Notes under the pieces: generated by a model | Database searches by the model: none | What the model was told of the DNA's origin: nothing | What the model saw: only the letters and a program-made list of their open reading frames with translations | Shown: piece by piece, positions 23,461 to 32,830 of the stretch | Position numbering within the stretch: the stretch's first letter is position 1 | Layout of the letters: the number at the start of each line of letters is the position of its first letter | Position numbers and translations under genes: made by a program | Assembly: GCF_001375535.1 (NCBI RefSeq) | Contig: NZ_LN831197.1 | Location: 2,320,240 to 2,384,239 of the forward strand | Reading direction: 5' to 3' | Length of the DNA: 64,000 nt | DNA from: Bacillus niameyensis | GTDB lineage: Bacteria > Bacillota > Bacilli > Bacillales > Bacillaceae_C

Positions 23461-25122
23461 TTAGCCTTTCGTCACTGTTGCCGATTCAAACACCAAGTTC
23501 AAATCTTCGCCCACATGCTTAGGTTCAGCCAGAGTAATGTTCAATGGTACGACTTGGTTTGCGGATACAAAGAAAGGTCCTACTACAGCAGTTGTTAATT
23601 GTTCACCTGTTACAACGTGTTCTGTTCCGTCAAGCTGCACGCGGTAGTTACGGGACGGATCAGCTTCCCCTGCAACTTTTAGCGAAACTGTTCCTGCTTC
23701 GTTCGTTGCAAGATAACTCGTTAAACGTACACGTGTCTTTTTCATCGTGAAGTAGCTTCCGCCGTCAGCATAGCCATTTCCTGTATACAGATTTTCAGGT
23801 AGGATCTTCCAACTGCCTTCTGATTCTACGATTGTTTGTTGAGGGATCACACTAAGCTCTCCATCTAATGCTACTTGAATCACAGGCAGCACTTCGTCAG
23901 CAGGCTTTTCAGGCAATGTAATGATTAGATCATTGCCTTCCACCTGATAAGCTAGCACTGTATTCGAGCCATCTTCCTTCACATCTGTTACGTTTGTTGC
24001 TAGTCCATTCAAAACGAGTTTGCCATCTTCTGGCCAATTCATTACATATAAAAATAAGTTTCCGTTCCCTGTAAGTACTTCTCCCCAAGCATGTTGATCA
24101 AATTGGGTTGCGGATAGATCGTCAAATCCAGGATGACGATCCAACCATGCACCGATTCCGCGTAAAACATCGGCTTCGAACTCTACGATCGATCCATCGC
24201 CACGAGGCCCAATATTTAGAAGATAGTTTCCTCCTCTAGCACGCACACTTACTAAAGTTTTAACTAGTTCTTCCATTTTTCCCTGAAAGTCATCACGCTT
24301 CTGCCAGCTTCTGTAACCCCAAGTTGAATGATAGATCGATGCTGGAGTTTGCCAAGCGCCTTCAATTGGCACTTTTGGAACTTCGTTATCGTTTAATGTA
24401 CGAAATTCACCTTCGTTATTCCAAATCCGACTATTCACAACTGCATTTGGTTGGAGTTCATGCACAAGGTTCTTAAACTTTTTACTTTGTTCAACAGTTG
24501 GTGCGGACATATCAAACCAAACTTCCGCAATTGGGCCATAATTAGTTAATAATTCGCGGAGCTGGCCTTCAATAACAGGTTCCATCGACTCCGGAATCGA
24601 ATTACAGTTGTTATAATCAAATTCATGTCCTTGATGCCAGTCCACAAGCGAAAAATAAAGACCAAATTCTAATCCAAAGTTTTGGCATTCCTCTGCCAAT
24701 AATTTTAACGGGTCTTTCCCATAAGGAGTTTTTTCGACAATGTTATAGTCTGTCGTTGCCGTATTAAACATTGAAAATCCGTCATGATGTTTGGAAGTAA
24801 TCACGATATATTTCATACCAGCATCTTTTGCCAGCTTACAAATTTCCTTAGCATCAAATTTTTCAGCTGAAAAATGTTTTGCAATTTCCAAATATTCAGC
24901 TTCTGAAATGTCAGCCCACATTTGGATTTGCTCATTGTATCCCTTTGTAACAGGCTCACCATTCCAAACGCCACCTATTTCGGAGTAGAGACCCCAATGG
25001 ATAAACATTCCGTATTGAAGGCGTTGCCATTTTTCAATTCTCGCATCTTGACTTAATGCTACTTTACCTGTAATTCCTTTAATAGAATCTGTTAAATTTG
25101 CCACGTTTGTTGTTCCCTCCAT
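23461..25122 (-). CDS. Alpha-L-fucosidase, glycoside hydrolase family 29
   Basis: A 553-residue cytosolic enzyme. The catalytic barrel opens with 'WQRLQYGMFIHWGLYSEIGG' (20 residues), continues with 'MKYIVITSKHHDGFSMF', and has the nucleophile region 'AEVWFDMSAP' (Asp near residue 204). Next comes 'YLLNIGPRGDGSIV', typical of the end of the GH29 barrel. The last 200 residues form beta-sandwich domains. Without a signal peptide it must act on fucosylated oligosaccharides taken into the cell. No uptake genes adjoin it; the binding-protein systems at 4086 and 58487 are too distant to link by operon. The start is set at the ATG at 25122, and 'MEGTTNV' is preceded by GGAGGGA-like sequence. Confidence 0.88.
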   Translation of the reverse strand: MEGTTNVANLTDSIKGITGKVALSQDARIEKWQRLQYGMFIHWGLYSEIGGVWNGEPVTKGYNEQIQMWADISEAEYLEIAKHFSAEKFDAKEICKLAKDAGMKYIVITSKHHDGFSMFNTATTDYNIVEKTPYGKDPLKLLAEECQNFGLEFGLYFSLVDWHQGHEFDYNNCNSIPESMEPVIEGQLRELLTNYGPIAEVWFDMSAPTVEQSKKFKNLVHELQPNAVVNSRIWNNEGEFRTLNDNEVPKVPIEGAWQTPASIYHSTWGYRSWQKRDDFQGKMEELVKTLVSVRARGGNYLLNIGPRGDGSIVEFEADVLRGIGAWLDRHPGFDDLSATQFDQHAWGEVLTGNGNLFLYVMNWPEDGKLVLNGLATNVTDVKEDGSNTVLAYQVEGNDLIITLPEKPADEVLPVIQVALDGELSVIPQQTIVESEGSWKILPENLYTGNGYADGGSYFTMKKTRVRLTSYLATNEAGTVSLKVAGEADPSRNYRVQLDGTEHVVTGEQLTTAVVGPFFVSANQVVPLNITLAEPKHVGEDLNLVFESATVTKG

Positions 25123-25393
25123 GCTATGTATAGATTCCTTTCTTCATACTACCATTATTTAATTGAGAATGGCAGTTTAATACTCTATTTTTTTGGAATT
25201 TATCAAGTTATATATTATAGCTTTGGTTTTATAAGATTAGTAATTATTCAGAAGTCGGTGATCAGCTTATTTCAGCATGGAAAAGGAATAAGCCCGCGAT
25301 CACCCTCTATATAGAGCTGAGTTGGAAGAAAGGACACCCCTTCTAAAGGAAATTTATTAATATTGCACGTTATTTTATACTTTGAAAGGCGAT

Positions 25394-25521
25394 CTTCCGA
25401 GTTTGAGATGGAATTTCACGACTTTGAGGGAGAATTTTTCAACATTGAAGCAGAATTTCACGACTTCCGTTCATAATCTTCCGACTTTCATTCATATTTT
25501 CTCGACTTTAGCTTTTATTCT
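25394..25521. repeat. Six degenerate tandem units of about 21-22 bp
   Basis: Units begin TTCCGAGTTTGAGATGGAAT, TCACGACTTTGAGGGAGAAT, TTCAACATTGAAGCAGAATT, TCACGACTTCCGTTCATAAT, TTCCGACTTTCATTCATATT and TCTCGACTTTAGCTTTTATT. The shared core is T(C/T)ACGACTTT. Variation is high and spaced units touch, so this is not a CRISPR array. It occupies the otherwise gene-free stretch 25123-25553 between the fucosidase and sbcC. Confidence 0.7.
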
Positions 25522-25553
25522 TTTACTACCCTTAAAGGAGGCTAATAGAATGT

Positions 25554-25586
25554 AAAAAAACAGCCCATACTCGTATGTATGGACTG
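25554..25586 (-). terminator. Terminator of sbcCD
   Basis: CAGCCCATAC pairs with GTATGGACTG (one mismatch) over 6 bases. Seven T residues follow on the minus strand. It starts 8 bases after the sbcC stop. Confidence 0.82.
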
Positions 25587-25593
25587 CTCTCTT

Positions 25594-28500
25594 TTACTTA
25601 AGTAAAAACCGTGTCTGGCTGTATCCTTCTTTCGTTTTCTTAACTTCCAGCACAGCTGGGAAAATTGTTTTTAATTCTTGAACGTGAGAGATGACACCAA
25701 TCATGCGTCCAGATTGTTGCAAGTCGACTAATGTATCGATCGCCTTGTTCAAAGACTCTTCATCTAACGTGCCAAAGCCTTCATCAATAAACATTGTTTC
25801 GATGGAAATATTGCCTTGGAAACTTTGAATGACATCGGACATACCTAATGCTAAACAGAGCGAGGCATTGAATTTTTCTCCTCCAGACAAAGTTTTCACG
25901 TCACGAGTTTGTCCCGTATAGGAATCGGCGACATCTAAAGCTAAACCACTTTGTCTTCCGTGAGATTCTTGGCGGTCACTCCGAATGAGCTCATACTGTC
26001 CATTGGATAAGTTTTTCAGTCGCCCATTGGCTGCATCAATAATTCGTTCTAAATATTCGATTTGTAAATAGCGTTCGAATGATATTTTATGGCTATTTTG
26101 ACCTCTAATCACATCATATAAATCGGCAAGAATAGCCAATTGCTCTTCACTTTTACGGACGCGTTCATTCGTAGCTGAGATCATCGTAATCAAGCGAGTC
26201 GTCTCTTGATGGTATTCTTTCGATTGATTCCACTCGCTTAGCGCTCGTTCATAAGCGAGCTTAGAGTCATTCAGTTCTTGTTGCAGGACAGTCAGGTCAA
26301 TTCGTGACTTATCTTTTAACAACTCTTTCAACTCACTTACCTGTTCCCGCGCTGTAGACAAATTTTGTTTAAATTGTTCTATTGCCTTTTTAAAATTTTG
26401 CCGTTCACTTTCAGGCATTTTTGCTTGATTATACGCTTCGCTGGAATCGAAGCCCGCTTTTTGCACAGCCTCTTGAAATGCGAGTATCGCTGCTTCCTTT
26501 TTTTCCGTCGTTTCTTCAAGCAGCTTGTTCGCATGTTCCAGATTAGCAAGAGCTTTTGTCCTGTTTTCCTGAGCCTTTTGAAGATCCTTTTGTGCTTGTT
26601 CCCATGCCATTTCCAAGTTTAACTTATTTTTTTCTGTTTCAGCTATTTCATTTTCTAAGTCTGCAAGCACTCGCACTTCTTCCGGAATTTGATGAAGGCG
26701 ATCTTCATAAACCGCACGGGCTGTTTCAAAAGCTGTTTTTTGCTTTTGAAGCAATTGATCACAATCTACCTTTTCGGACTCCAATCCTTGCATTTCAGCA
26801 TTAACTTTTTCAACTGCTTCTTTTAATTGAATCAGTCTTTTTCTTGATTCCGTCAATTGGTCAACTTCAACTTTCAGCCTTTTTCCTGCTACGACAAGTT
26901 CCTCTTTAACAGTCGCAACTTCTTCTACACGAATGCCAAATTGAACAACTTCTTCTGTCTTTTCCTTCAATTGTGAAACAATCGTATTCAGAAGAGCGAC
27001 ATGATCGCGATAAAGACTGTCCTTCTCATCCAACTGCTTCTTCAAAGCCTCAAGTTGTTCCCTCGTCACAACTCCCTTTGCAGAAGTTGCTTTCTCAGGA
27101 TGTGTGAAACTTCCGCAAACTGGACAAGCCTCTCCATCGTGTAAATGACTTGCTATCATAGCCGCCTGGTTATTGAGCCATGCATTTTCAAGTGATAAAT
27201 ATTCTGCCCTTTGCTTTTCATAGTCTTGTTGTTTCACAGCCACTTCTCGTTCCAACTGACTCTGTTTATGAGACCAATTCATAAAATCAATTAGCACTTT
27301 TACCTTGTCGCGCATCGTTAATAAAGCTTGCTGTTTTTCTGGCAATTCAATTACAGCATTGTCCAGCTCTTTCATTATTTCACGATTCGTTTCGAGCATT
27401 TCCTTTTTTTCGTCCAAACGTTTTTGAATAGATGACAACTTATCAAAAGTCTGCTTAGCCTCATTCCTCAGTTTTTGAATCGCCTGTTTTCTTTCATCAA
27501 TTTCTTTTACTATCGGCAAAAACTCTTGGAGACGATTCAGTTTTTTACTCGTTTCTTCTCTTACCGCCTTTTTAGCTTCCTCTTGATTGTAAACTTGTTG
27601 CACCTTTTCAAATTGTTCAAAGGCATGATCTTTATTCCGTAATGCAAGTTCAAATGTTGTAGTCTTCTCTACTTCTTCCTTTTTCCAGTCATTCGCTTGT
27701 TTCTCATAGGGCTGTAGCGTACTTGCACGTTCGGCAGCAGCTAATTGCTTTTCTTTTTCGGTGAAAAGTGGAACTTGACTATGTAGTGATTCAAGCTGGG
27801 TTTCCTTCCGATCTAATTCGAGAAAACGTTCATTCAATGCTTGCGCTTGATGAAATTCACGCTGTTTTTCATCATTTGCTTTATAAGCTTTTTCGTATTT
27901 ATCTTGATCTATCATAATTTGTTGTTCATAAAAGACAGCTTCTTCTGTCAGACCCGTCAACACTTGAGTCACATTATAATGTTCCTGGGAAAGGACATGA
28001 AAGATAGAAGAATCCTCACGCATCGGCATTGTCGCGCTAATACTTTGAATATACGTATGTTGCATTTGCCGTTCTTGGGTAAAAATTTCCTCTACTCGTC
28101 TTTTCCGTTCTCTTAATCGATCGCCAATATGCTTATACGAGTCTGTTTTGAATAATCTGCGTAAAATTTCTTCCTTATTCTCCGTTTGTGAAGTTAATAA
28201 TTTGCGGAATTCTCCTTGAGGCAACATAACAATCTGTTTAAATTGATCTTGGGTGAGGCCAATGAGTTGTTCAACTTTTTGATTGATTTCTGAGACGATT
28301 TGGCGATCCACGCACGGAATTTCTCTTTCATTCAAGCTTTCAAAAAACTCGTATTTTTCCCCGGTTTTTGTCTTATTTCCTTGTTTCACGTGACCCAATT
28401 GCCTGAGAATTCGGTAATAACGTCCATTCAATTCGAATTCCAGTTCAACCGCTGTATGTGTGTCATCGTCTGCAAAATCACTGCGAAGCATCACTTGATT

Positions 28501-28686
28501 TTCACGATCTTGGCCACTGGCACTTCCGTATAAAGCGAAACAAATCCCATCAAAGATCGTTGTTTTCCCAGCGCCCGTATTCCCAGATATAACAAATAAT
28601 TGGTGGTCTTCCAGCTCCTGAAAATCAATCACTTCCGTATTTTTATACGGCCCGAATGCTGACATTTTAAGTTTTAATGGTTTCAA
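25594..28686 (-). CDS. sbcC: SbcC, ATPase subunit of the SbcCD exonuclease
   Basis: A 1030-residue SMC-like ATPase. The N-terminal half-site has 'VISGNTGAGKTTIFDGICFA' (Walker A, residues about 32-52) and 'QIVMLPQGEFRKLLTS' (Q-loop). Two long coiled-coil arms (about residues 180-515 and 540-880) meet at a zinc hook 'ACPVCGSF' near residue 519. The C-terminal half has signature 'LSGGEKFNASLCLALGMSDV' and Walker B/D-loop 'MFIDEGFGTLDEESL'. With SbcD it opens DNA hairpins and trims blocked DNA ends at replication forks, a repair function. The start codon lies 18 bp after the sbcD stop on the same strand. Length and motifs are complete. Confidence 0.95.
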   Translation of the reverse strand: MKPLKLKMSAFGPYKNTEVIDFQELEDHQLFVISGNTGAGKTTIFDGICFALYGSASGQDRENQVMLRSDFADDDTHTAVELEFELNGRYYRILRQLGHVKQGNKTKTGEKYEFFESLNEREIPCVDRQIVSEINQKVEQLIGLTQDQFKQIVMLPQGEFRKLLTSQTENKEEILRRLFKTDSYKHIGDRLRERKRRVEEIFTQERQMQHTYIQSISATMPMREDSSIFHVLSQEHYNVTQVLTGLTEEAVFYEQQIMIDQDKYEKAYKANDEKQREFHQAQALNERFLELDRKETQLESLHSQVPLFTEKEKQLAAAERASTLQPYEKQANDWKKEEVEKTTTFELALRNKDHAFEQFEKVQQVYNQEEAKKAVREETSKKLNRLQEFLPIVKEIDERKQAIQKLRNEAKQTFDKLSSIQKRLDEKKEMLETNREIMKELDNAVIELPEKQQALLTMRDKVKVLIDFMNWSHKQSQLEREVAVKQQDYEKQRAEYLSLENAWLNNQAAMIASHLHDGEACPVCGSFTHPEKATSAKGVVTREQLEALKKQLDEKDSLYRDHVALLNTIVSQLKEKTEEVVQFGIRVEEVATVKEELVVAGKRLKVEVDQLTESRKRLIQLKEAVEKVNAEMQGLESEKVDCDQLLQKQKTAFETARAVYEDRLHQIPEEVRVLADLENEIAETEKNKLNLEMAWEQAQKDLQKAQENRTKALANLEHANKLLEETTEKKEAAILAFQEAVQKAGFDSSEAYNQAKMPESERQNFKKAIEQFKQNLSTAREQVSELKELLKDKSRIDLTVLQQELNDSKLAYERALSEWNQSKEYHQETTRLITMISATNERVRKSEEQLAILADLYDVIRGQNSHKISFERYLQIEYLERIIDAANGRLKNLSNGQYELIRSDRQESHGRQSGLALDVADSYTGQTRDVKTLSGGEKFNASLCLALGMSDVIQSFQGNISIETMFIDEGFGTLDEESLNKAIDTLVDLQQSGRMIGVISHVQELKTIFPAVLEVKKTKEGYSQTRFLLK

Positions 28687-28704
28687 TTGTTGATCCTCCT
28701 TTCC

Positions 28705-29895
28705 TTAATTTGTGACGACTTCTTTCGTCGGTTTCACTGTTTCATTTTCTACTTGTAAAAGATCATCAAGAACCTCTTTGAAAATGGCCTCAGTTTCTTC
28801 TGATGGTTCCACACCTTTAACTTGCTTATAGAAAGATTGGAAGAGTTCGAGATCTGTCATTTTACTCCGCGCTTTTGTTTCATAACGTTCATCGGAAATG
28901 GCCGATGTCGCCTTTCGCTCAACGTGCATCGCATTTGGGTAAACAGATCTCACTTTCTCCATTGGTGATAAAACTGGTGTTTCATCTAATAAACGTACAA
29001 ATACATAGTCTTCATTTATTGGATGAGTGAGAATTTCCTCCATTGTCCCTTCCACTGTTCGCATATCTCGTTTCGGGGTAAAAGTCCGCTTTTCTATCGC
29101 AACTTCTCCATTTTCGTCCAATTCCACAATTGAAAAGCCTTTTTTATGACGCTCTTCTGAAATAGAATATTTTAAAATCGATCCTGCATAACGAATTTTT
29201 TCAGCAGAGACGTAGTGAGCCTGATGCAAATGGCCTAGTGCAGTATAATGGAAATTAGCAAATAGACGGGCATCAACGTACTCAGCTCCACCAATTGAAA
29301 GTGGCCGTTCTGAATCACTCGTATTCTCTTCTTTTTCTCCAAAGGGAGTCACAAAAGCATGGCCGACTAAAACATGACGCGCTTGTTTATCTTGATTCGC
29401 GCTAATATGTTCAATGATTTTCCGCGCTGCATCATTATGAGACCGAACCTCTTCATCTTCGAAAAGATTCCGAACGACACTTGGGTCACAGTAAGGTACG
29501 AGATGAAAATGGACCTCACCATTCTCGTCATGGAGGATAACAGGCTCCATGTCTTTCGTCAGCCGTCCGACAAGATTCAAACCCTTTTCTTTCATAATCT
29601 TACTGCCAAAATTTAAGCGACTTGGGCTGTCATGATTCCCTGCCACTGCTATGACTGGAGTTTTTAATTTTAAGACGATCGTCTCTAACACTTCATCTAG
29701 AAGATGGACCGCTTCCGTTGGCGGTACTCCTCGATCATATAAATCGCCCGCAATGATGACCGCATCTGGCTGTTCTTCTGTAATCGCCTGAATGAACTGG
29801 TCAAGTATGTAACGTTGATCTTCTGTCATATAAACACCTTGAACAAGTTTCCCCAAATGCCAATCCGCCGTATGGAAAAATTTCACCGACCTCAC
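28705..29895 (-). CDS. sbcD: SbcD, nuclease subunit of the SbcCD exonuclease
   Basis: A 396-residue Mre11-type phosphoesterase with all metal motifs: 'TADWHLGK' near residue 10, 'VIIAGDLYDRGVPP' near 45, 'IAVAGNHDSPSRL' near 80, 'VLVGHAFV' near 175 and 'ALGHLHQAHY' near 215. It forms the nuclease core with SbcC. Two GTG starts are possible: 29895 ('MRSVKFF') and 29886 ('MKFFHTADWH'). The second is better placed behind AAAGGGTGAGG and fits the length of other SbcD N-termini. It opens the sbcD-sbcC operon. Confidence 0.93.
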   Translation of the reverse strand: MRSVKFFHTADWHLGKLVQGVYMTEDQRYILDQFIQAITEEQPDAVIIAGDLYDRGVPPTEAVHLLDEVLETIVLKLKTPVIAVAGNHDSPSRLNFGSKIMKEKGLNLVGRLTKDMEPVILHDENGEVHFHLVPYCDPSVVRNLFEDEEVRSHNDAARKIIEHISANQDKQARHVLVGHAFVTPFGEKEENTSDSERPLSIGGAEYVDARLFANFHYTALGHLHQAHYVSAEKIRYAGSILKYSISEERHKKGFSIVELDENGEVAIEKRTFTPKRDMRTVEGTMEEILTHPINEDYVFVRLLDETPVLSPMEKVRSVYPNAMHVERKATSAISDERYETKARSKMTDLELFQSFYKQVKGVEPSEETEAIFKEVLDDLLQVENETVKPTKEVVTN

Positions 29896-30114
29896 CCTTT
29901 CAAAGTCTACTATTTAATAGCTCTTATTATATCGTATTTTTCTATTCTAAGAGATTGGAATCAACAGGAAAATCTGATTTTCAACAAACTGGGGCAGGGA
30001 TATAATAGTAGATACGAGAGGTGATTTATCTCTTAAATGCCTTAAAAGTTCATGTAATCTAGCGTGAAAATACCTATGTAAATACACTACGATTGCCATA
30101 GTTGGCCTTTTCCT

Positions 30115-30143
30115 TTGACATAAACCCTTACTTATGATATCAA
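30115..30143 (+). promoter_or_regulatory. Sigma-A promoter of htpG
   Basis: TTGACA at 30115-30120 and TATCAA at 30138-30143 with a 17-base spacer. Transcription would start near 30150, placing the CIRCE operator at the very 5' end of the message. The rest of 29896-30114 shows only AT-rich sequence, which must hold the sbcDC promoter on the other strand. Confidence 0.65.
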
Positions 30144-30151
30144 ATAAATGA

Positions 30152-30178
30152 TTAGCACTCGGCATTAAAGAGTGCTAA
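30152..30178. promoter_or_regulatory. CIRCE operator (HrcA binding site)
   Basis: TTAGCACTC, nine bases, GAGTGCTAA: a perfect match to the CIRCE consensus. It lies between the promoter and the htpG ribosome binding site, so HrcA would block htpG until heat or misfolded protein titrates GroE. In Bacillus subtilis CIRCE controls groESL and dnaK but not htpG, so its presence here is a difference in wiring. Confidence 0.95.
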
Positions 30179-30214
30179 AATGGTTATATAAATTTTTGAA
30201 AGGAGAAAATCATT

Positions 30215-32095
30215 ATGGAAAAGAAAGCTTTTCAGGCAGAATCGAAACGACTGCTAGACATGATGATCCACTCAATTTATTCAAATAAAGAAATTTTCTT
30301 AAGAGAGTTAGTTTCTAATGCTAGTGATGCGATTGATAAAATTTATTACAAGGCATTAACTGATGATTCACTAACGTTTAATCAAGATGACTATTACATA
30401 AAAATTGTGGCGGACAAAGACAGCCGCACATTAAAAGTCATTGACACCGGAATTGGAATGTCACAGGAAGAATTAGAAGATAATTTAGGAACGATCGCCA
30501 AAAGTGGTTCACTCGCGTTCAAAGGCGAAAATGAATTGAAAGATGGATATGATATTATCGGCCAATTCGGTGTTGGATTTTATTCAGCTTTTATGGTTGC
30601 TGATCAAGTAACAGTAATCAGTAAAGCTTTAGGCAGCGAAGAAGCGTATAAATGGGTATCTACGGGTGCAGATGGCTATACAATCGAAACGACGGAAAAA
30701 GAAACAGTCGGAACCGAAATTACTTTAACGATTAAAGAAAATGCGGAAGACGAAAACTATGATGAATATTTGGATGAATATCGCCTAAAATCCATCATTA
30801 AAAAATATTCGGACTTCATCCGTTATCCAATTAAAATGGATATAACCGAAAGTAAGTTAAAAGAAGGTACAGAAGATGAATTCGAGGAGATAACAGAAGA
30901 ACAAACGATTAACAGCATGGTTCCCATTTGGAGAAAGAACAAAAGCGAACTAACGGATGCTGATTACGAAAACTTTTATACAGAAAAACGTTATGGATTT
31001 GATAAGCCGCTCGCTCACATCCATACAAGTGTTGACGGTGCGATTCGTTACAATGCGATTCTATTCATTCCGGAGAACATTCCATTTGACTACTATTCCA
31101 AAGAGTTCGAAAAGGGACTCGAGCTATATTCTAGTGGCGTTTTAATTATGAATAAATGCGCGGAACTGCTTCCTGATTATTTTAGCTTTGTAAAAGGAAT
31201 GGTTGATTCTGAAGATCTGTCCCTCAATATTTCTAGAGAAATTTTGCAACAAGATCGTCAGTTAAAACGAATCGCTAATAACATCGAGAAAAAGATTAAG
31301 AGCGAACTACAGAGTTTGTTGAAAAAGACCCGAGATAAATATGTGAAATTCTACGAATCATTCGGTCGCCAATTGAAGTTTGGCGTTTATAGTGACTATG
31401 GCATGCATAAAGAAGCTCTGCAAGATCTGCTTATGTTCTACTCTTCCAAAGAGAAAAAACTCGTCACTTTAGATGAATATATTTCGAGAATGCCTGAGGA
31501 ACAAAAATATATTTACTATGCTTCCGGTGATTCGATCGACCGCATCGAGAAGTTGCCGCAAACAGAAGTTGTTGCCGAAAAAGGCTATGAAATTCTTTAC
31601 TTCACTGAGGATATTGATGAATTCGCGATCAAGATGCTCCTGTCTTATAAAGAAAAAGAGTTCCGTTCTGTTGCAAGTGGCGATTTAGGAATTGAAGATA
31701 AAGAAGAGGACAAGCAGGAGAATGAAGAGACGAAAGAAAACAAAGAACTCTTCGAATCGATGAAGGAAATTCTTGCTGGTAAAGTAAAAGATGTTCGCGC
31801 ATCAAAGCGCCTGCGTTCTCATCCAGTTTGCTTCTCCACAGAGGGAGAAATTACAATCGAGATGGAAAAGGTCCTTAACGCGATGCCGGATAATCAGAAT
31901 ATCCAAGCCGACAAAGTTTTGGAAATCAACACAAATCATGAAGTCTACCAATCGTTAAAGACAGCATATGAAGCTGATCAAGATAAACTTAAACTATTTA
32001 CCAACCTTCTATACAACCAAGCATTGTTAATCGAAGGATTGCCAATCCAAGATCCAGTCGAATTCACGAATGATATTTGTAAAGTGATGGTGTAA
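30215..32095 (+). CDS. htpG: Molecular chaperone HtpG (bacterial Hsp90)
   Basis: A 626-residue Hsp90. The N-terminal ATPase domain has '[17 protein letters not shown]', '[13 protein letters not shown]' and '[14 protein letters not shown]', the Bergerat-fold ATP-site motifs. The middle domain contains '[19 protein letters not shown]' and '[18 protein letters not shown]', and the C-terminal dimerisation domain is complete. It refolds or stabilises client proteins in the cytosol under stress. AAAGGAGAA precedes the ATG. A perfect CIRCE site and a sigma-A promoter lie upstream, and a strong terminator follows, so it is a single-gene HrcA-regulated unit. Confidence 0.96.
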   Translation: MEKKAFQAESKRLLDMMIHSIYSNKEIFLRELVSNASDAIDKIYYKALTDDSLTFNQDDYYIKIVADKDSRTLKVIDTGIGMSQEELEDNLGTIAKSGSLAFKGENELKDGYDIIGQFGVGFYSAFMVADQVTVISKALGSEEAYKWVSTGADGYTIETTEKETVGTEITLTIKENAEDENYDEYLDEYRLKSIIKKYSDFIRYPIKMDITESKLKEGTEDEFEEITEEQTINSMVPIWRKNKSELTDADYENFYTEKRYGFDKPLAHIHTSVDGAIRYNAILFIPENIPFDYYSKEFEKGLELYSSGVLIMNKCAELLPDYFSFVKGMVDSEDLSLNISREILQQDRQLKRIANNIEKKIKSELQSLLKKTRDKYVKFYESFGRQLKFGVYSDYGMHKEALQDLLMFYSSKEKKLVTLDEYISRMPEEQKYIYYASGDSIDRIEKLPQTEVVAEKGYEILYFTEDIDEFAIKMLLSYKEKEFRSVASGDLGIEDKEEDKQENEETKENKELFESMKEILAGKVKDVRASKRLRSHPVCFSTEGEITIEMEKVLNAMPDNQNIQADKVLEINTNHEVYQSLKTAYEADQDKLKLFTNLLYNQALLIEGLPIQDPVEFTNDICKVMV

Positions 32096-32105
32096 GAGGT
32101 GCCTG

Positions 32106-32147
32106 GCACGCCCCGAATTTTGTCGAATTCGGGGCGTGCTATTTTTT
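32106..32147 (+). terminator. Terminator of htpG (TTTTGTCGA-loop hairpin)
   Basis: GCACGCCCCGAATT and AATTCGGGGCGTGC form a perfect 14-bp stem around TTGTCG, followed by TATTTTTT. It begins after GTGCCTG and belongs to the family of related hairpins at 8193, 34269 and 47866. Confidence 0.9.
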
Positions 32148-32162
32148 CATATAGTGAATTCA

Positions 32163-32450
32163 CTATCGAAAACTCTTTATTGTCTTAAAAGCTTCTATAA
32201 ATTCTTGCGGCGATGTTTTCACTAGATAAGGGTAAAGTCCTTGAATTGTATGTAAATAAAGCATTCCTCCACCATCACCAATACTTCGATAAGATAGATC
32301 CCATACGTCTTCAAGCAAAAAATGATGAAGCTCTGTTACAATCTTATGGTTATACAAATACATCGTCTGCCCGATCTCACGCTCTACTTGTTCAAAATCA
32401 ATTATTTCCCTATGCACTTTAAAGTACGACTGTACAGCTAGTAAATCCAT
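32163..32450 (-). CDS. Hypothetical cytosolic protein
   Basis: A 95-residue protein starting 'MDLLAVQSYFKVHREIIDFE'. GGGGGAG precedes the ATG at 32450; the open frame upstream to 32507 has no ribosome binding site. It contains 'QTMYLYNHKIVTELHHFLLE', then 'DVWDLSYRSIGDGGGMLYLH' and 'IQGLYPYLVKTSPQEFIEAF'. There is no membrane segment. Such short conserved Bacillus proteins have no known role. It lies just inside the htpG terminator on the opposite strand. Confidence 0.65.
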   Translation of the reverse strand: MDLLAVQSYFKVHREIIDFEQVEREIGQTMYLYNHKIVTELHHFLLEDVWDLSYRSIGDGGGMLYLHTIQGLYPYLVKTSPQEFIEAFKTIKSFR

Positions 32451-32533
32451 CAAACTCCCCCAGATTTTGAAGCCTAAAATCTTTTTTAATTGGCACAAGT
32501 TTATCATTTATTTAGGCGCACTCAAAGTAGTTT

Positions 32534-32692
32534 TTAATCTCGCATTGCTCCAGCCTCACGGGAAGTTATTGCTCCTTGTCCTCGGCTCACGTCTTTTTGA
32601 ATTTCTTGTTTTACTTTTTGTGAATCAGTTCCGGCAAATTCAGGGTTCATTATGGGATCGACATTCTTTTTAGCCTTGTTTTGCTTTTGCAT
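32534..32692 (-). CDS. Possible gamma-type small acid-soluble spore protein
   Basis: A 52-residue protein: 'MQKQNKAKKNVDPIMNPEFA', 'GTDSQKVKQEIQKDVSRGQG', 'AITSREAGAMRD'. GAGGAGGAAGACA precedes the ATG, a very strong ribosome binding site. The phrase 'EFAGTDSQKVKQE' resembles the repeat of gamma-type spore proteins ('EFA.ETD.Q.VK..'), and the composition (rich in Gln, Lys and Ala, no Cys or Trp) fits a spore storage protein. It lacks the second repeat, so the call is tentative. Confidence 0.5.
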   Translation of the reverse strand: MQKQNKAKKNVDPIMNPEFAGTDSQKVKQEIQKDVSRGQGAITSREAGAMRD

Positions 32693-32787
32693 TGTCTTCC
32701 TCCTCAAACTGATTATGAAACACGCTTATTATTGCAAAAAGACTAATGGAATATCCATCGGAGTGGAGCACCTTATTTTTGAAACGC

Positions 32788-32826
32788 CAAAAACCCAGAA
32801 CGCAATGGCTCTGGGTTTCTTTTGTT
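32788..32826 (-). terminator. Terminator of the WG-repeat lipoprotein gene
   Basis: AAACCCAGA and TCTGGGTTT pair perfectly over 10 bases, with T-runs on both sides. It lies just after the minus-strand stop at 32831. Confidence 0.75.
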
Positions 32827-32830
32827 TTGA

